Assembly: GCA_003217835.1 (NCBI GenBank)
Contig: QHMQ01000070.1
Location: 1 to 8,312, forward strand
DNA length: 8,312 nt
Direction: 5' to 3'
Source of the DNA: Verrucomicrobiota bacterium
GTDB taxonomy: Bacteria; Verrucomicrobiota; Verrucomicrobiia; Chthoniobacterales; UBA10450
Part shown: positions 7,238-8,312 of the stretch, piece by piece
Numbering within the stretch: position 1 is the first letter of the stretch
How the letters are laid out: the number at the start of each line of letters is the position of its first letter
The notes under the pieces: generated by a model
What the model saw: only the letters and a program-made list of their open reading frames with translations
Databases searched by the model: none
Told to the model about the DNA's origin: nothing
Made by a program: the position numbers and the translations under genes

Positions 7238-7636
7238 TTACGTCAGCGCGATTGCCTGGAAAGAGCTGACCACGTCGTCGGGGCCCTTTTCGGCGAAGAA
7301 GCTTTCATAATAGCCGGGGCCGAGATCCCAGTACGGCCCTTTGTAATAGTCGTCGCGATAAAAGCGCCAGACACCGCTCACTACGACGAGACAACTGATC
7401 CGGTCGTTCCAGTAATCGCCGACGTAATTAAAACTCAAGTTGGTGCGGGCGAAAGCGCCCTTGAAACCAGGATGATCATAGAGGACCAGCTCCGGCAGGC
7501 GAATGACTTCTGTCACGAGCGGCACCTGTACTTTCCCGGCTGCGGAAGCATGATAGCTCAGTGCACCGAGTTTCCACTTCATATCAATGATACAGCCGTT
7601 ATCCGGCGACAGTTCAGTTTTGGGTATTTGTCTCAT
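7238..7636 (-). CDS. Small beta/gamma-crystallin domain protein
   Basis: With ATG 7636 as start the product has 132 residues, and about 85 C-terminal residues form one beta/gamma-crystallin domain of two Greek keys. Key 1 has Y-x6-G in YDHPGFKG (53-60) and the calcium-loop sequence NDRISC (77-82). Key 2 has YRDDYYKG (93-100) and DDVVSS (120-125), which fits the canonical (N/D)(N/D)xx(S/T)S calcium motif exactly. Key 1 ends in Cys instead of Ser, so its site may be weaker. Microbial members bind calcium and are often stress or spore-coat proteins (for example protein S of Myxococcus); the role here is unknown. There is no convincing signal peptide. The frame stays open upstream to a TTG at 7744, but that extension translates the palindromic repeats and is Arg-rich, so I reject it. 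TTG 7669 and ATG 7582 are other starts; none has a good ribosome site. Confidence 0.75.
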   Translation of the reverse strand: MRQIPKTELSPDNGCIIDMKWKLGALSYHASAAGKVQVPLVTEVIRLPELVLYDHPGFKGAFARTNLSFNYVGDYWNDRISCLVVVSGVWRFYRDDYYKGPYWDLGPGYYESFFAEKGPDDVVSSFQAIALT

Positions 7637-7700
7637 AAGCGTAAGCAGCAGTTTTCCTGATTTAAACAAATGGAAATCGTGCTGTCGAGCGGAGAGATCG

Positions 7701-7805
7701 CGGCACAGCTTCCAGCCTGTAGAGCGGCGGCGTCTCGACTGCAAAGCCCATTCGCGGAGCCAGGCAGGATGCCTGCTCGCCGCACAGTCAAGAATGGCGA
7801 TGCCA
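7701..7805. repeat. Cluster of short palindromic intergenic repeat units
   Basis: Three small hairpin units lie between glpX and the crystallin gene. ACAGC/GCCTGT occupies 7705-7720, with one unpaired base. CAGGCA-GGA-TGCCTG at 7761-7775 is a perfect 6-bp stem. TGGC-GAT-GCCA at 7795-7805 is a perfect 4-bp stem. All share a GGC-x-GCC core, a short purine-rich loop and GC-rich linkers. They resemble the dispersed 'AGGC-GGA-GCCT' hairpin repeats I recall from Verrucomicrobiota and relatives. No T tract follows any unit on the minus strand, so they are not standard terminators for glpX, though they may stabilise its 3' end. Membership in a genome-wide family is an inference. Confidence 0.5.
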
Positions 7806-7808
7806 CGA

Positions 7809-8312
7809 TTAAATCGGGTGTTCGCGATTATCAGAGCGCAGCCGGATCGTCTTTGTCTGCAGATCGTGGGTGGCGCTGATGAAGCGCACGGTCCTGCTCT
7901 TCGCGCGCATCAATATGGAATGCGTGGTTGCTTGCGTGCCTTGCCCTTTCACGCCGCGTAACAGCGCGCTGTCGCTGATTCCCGTTGCACAAAAAACGAT
8001 GTTCCTCCCGTTCGCCAGATCGTCAGCCGAGAAAACGCGGCCAAGATCTTTCTCGTAACCCTCATTGATCAATCTCTTACGTTCTTTTTCATCGCGTGGC
8101 CACATTTTGCACTGCATCTCGCCCCCGAGGCATTTGATTCCCGCCGCCGCCAGCACTGCTTCGGGTGAGCCGCCGATGCCCATGTAAAGATCGACATTGC
8201 TGTCGGGAATCGACGGCGCCATCGCTGCCGCAATATCGCCATCACTGATCATGCGCAACGACGCACCGGCCTTGCGAATTTCATCAACGATCTCTTTGTG
8301 CCGAGGCCGATC
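7809..8312 (-). CDS. glpX: Fructose-1,6-bisphosphatase class II, GlpX (C-terminal part)
   Basis: The frame is open from the window edge to a TAA at 7809-7811, giving 167 residues: about the C-terminal half of a protein usually about 320-340 residues long. GlpX hydrolyses fructose-1,6-bisphosphate to fructose-6-phosphate in gluconeogenesis, using manganese or magnesium, in the cytoplasm. Visible family blocks, in order, are DRPRH at the window edge (substrate-binding Arg residues), LRMISDGDIAAAMAPSIPDS (the DGD contacts substrate), MGIGGSPEAVLAAAG (its Glu corresponds to a metal ligand, Glu213 in E. coli by memory), CLGGEMQCKMWPRDEKER, and FCATGISDSALLRGVK. Near the end, THSILMRAKSRTVRFISATHDL is the typical closing segment. 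The first half, with the other metal ligands, lies outside the window. It is separated from the crystallin gene by about 170 bp of repeat-containing sequence, so co-transcription is uncertain. Confidence 0.95.
   Translation of the reverse strand, partial: DRPRHKEIVDEIRKAGASLRMISDGDIAAAMAPSIPDSNVDLYMGIGGSPEAVLAAAGIKCLGGEMQCKMWPRDEKERKRLINEGYEKDLGRVFSADDLANGRNIVFCATGISDSALLRGVKGQGTQATTHSILMRAKSRTVRFISATHDLQTKTIRLRSDNREHPI

Noticed and set aside
7587..7961. 124-residue plus-strand open frame between the crystallin gene and glpX
   Set aside because: It spans the palindromic repeats and antisense parts of two supported genes. Its Arg/Ser-rich composition is that of a shadow frame.

Overview
The window looks like a chromosomal stretch of a diderm (Gram-negative-type) bacterium. 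It encodes the outer-membrane insertase BamA, a Skp/OmpH-type periplasmic chaperone and exported cell-wall proteins, plus MqnC of the futalosine menaquinone route. The gene content, mid-range GC, weak Shine-Dalgarno signals and short GGC-x-GCC palindromic intergenic repeats suggest Verrucomicrobiota, possibly a soil Chthoniobacterales-like lineage. That placement is inferred from recalled family features, not from a search.

Layout: (i) 1-889, plus strand: the end of a probable N-acetylmuramoyl-L-alanine amidase, then a secreted protein with two peptidoglycan-binding domains. (ii) 934-1845, minus strand and convergent with (i): a DUF3108 envelope protein. (iii) 1852-4969, minus strand: a promoter-bamA-skp-terminator unit. 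The skp gene is split by a frameshift, so only its two halves can be read. (iv) 5026-6117, minus strand: mqnC. (v) 6168-7154, plus strand, divergent from mqnC across 50 bp: a FAD-dependent D-amino-acid-oxidase-type enzyme. (vi) 7238-7636, minus strand: a small beta/gamma-crystallin protein with two Greek-key motifs and a canonical calcium-binding motif. (vii) 7701-7805: a cluster of short palindromic repeat units. (viii) 7809-8312, minus strand: the C-terminal part of GlpX, a class II fructose-1,6-bisphosphatase, running off the window.

Functionally, (i)-(iii) concern the envelope: wall remodelling and outer-membrane protein assembly. (iv), (v) and (viii) are metabolic: quinone synthesis, D-amino acid oxidation and gluconeogenesis. 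I see no prophage, CRISPR array, rRNA or tRNA gene, or insertion sequence. No gene-free gap exceeds 300 bp; the longest is about 170 bp, between the crystallin gene and glpX. The points most worth a second look are the broken skp beside an intact bamA, the crystallin gene bordered by repeats, and the terminator lying directly against the annotated start of the DUF3108 gene. I found no convincing previously undescribed system.
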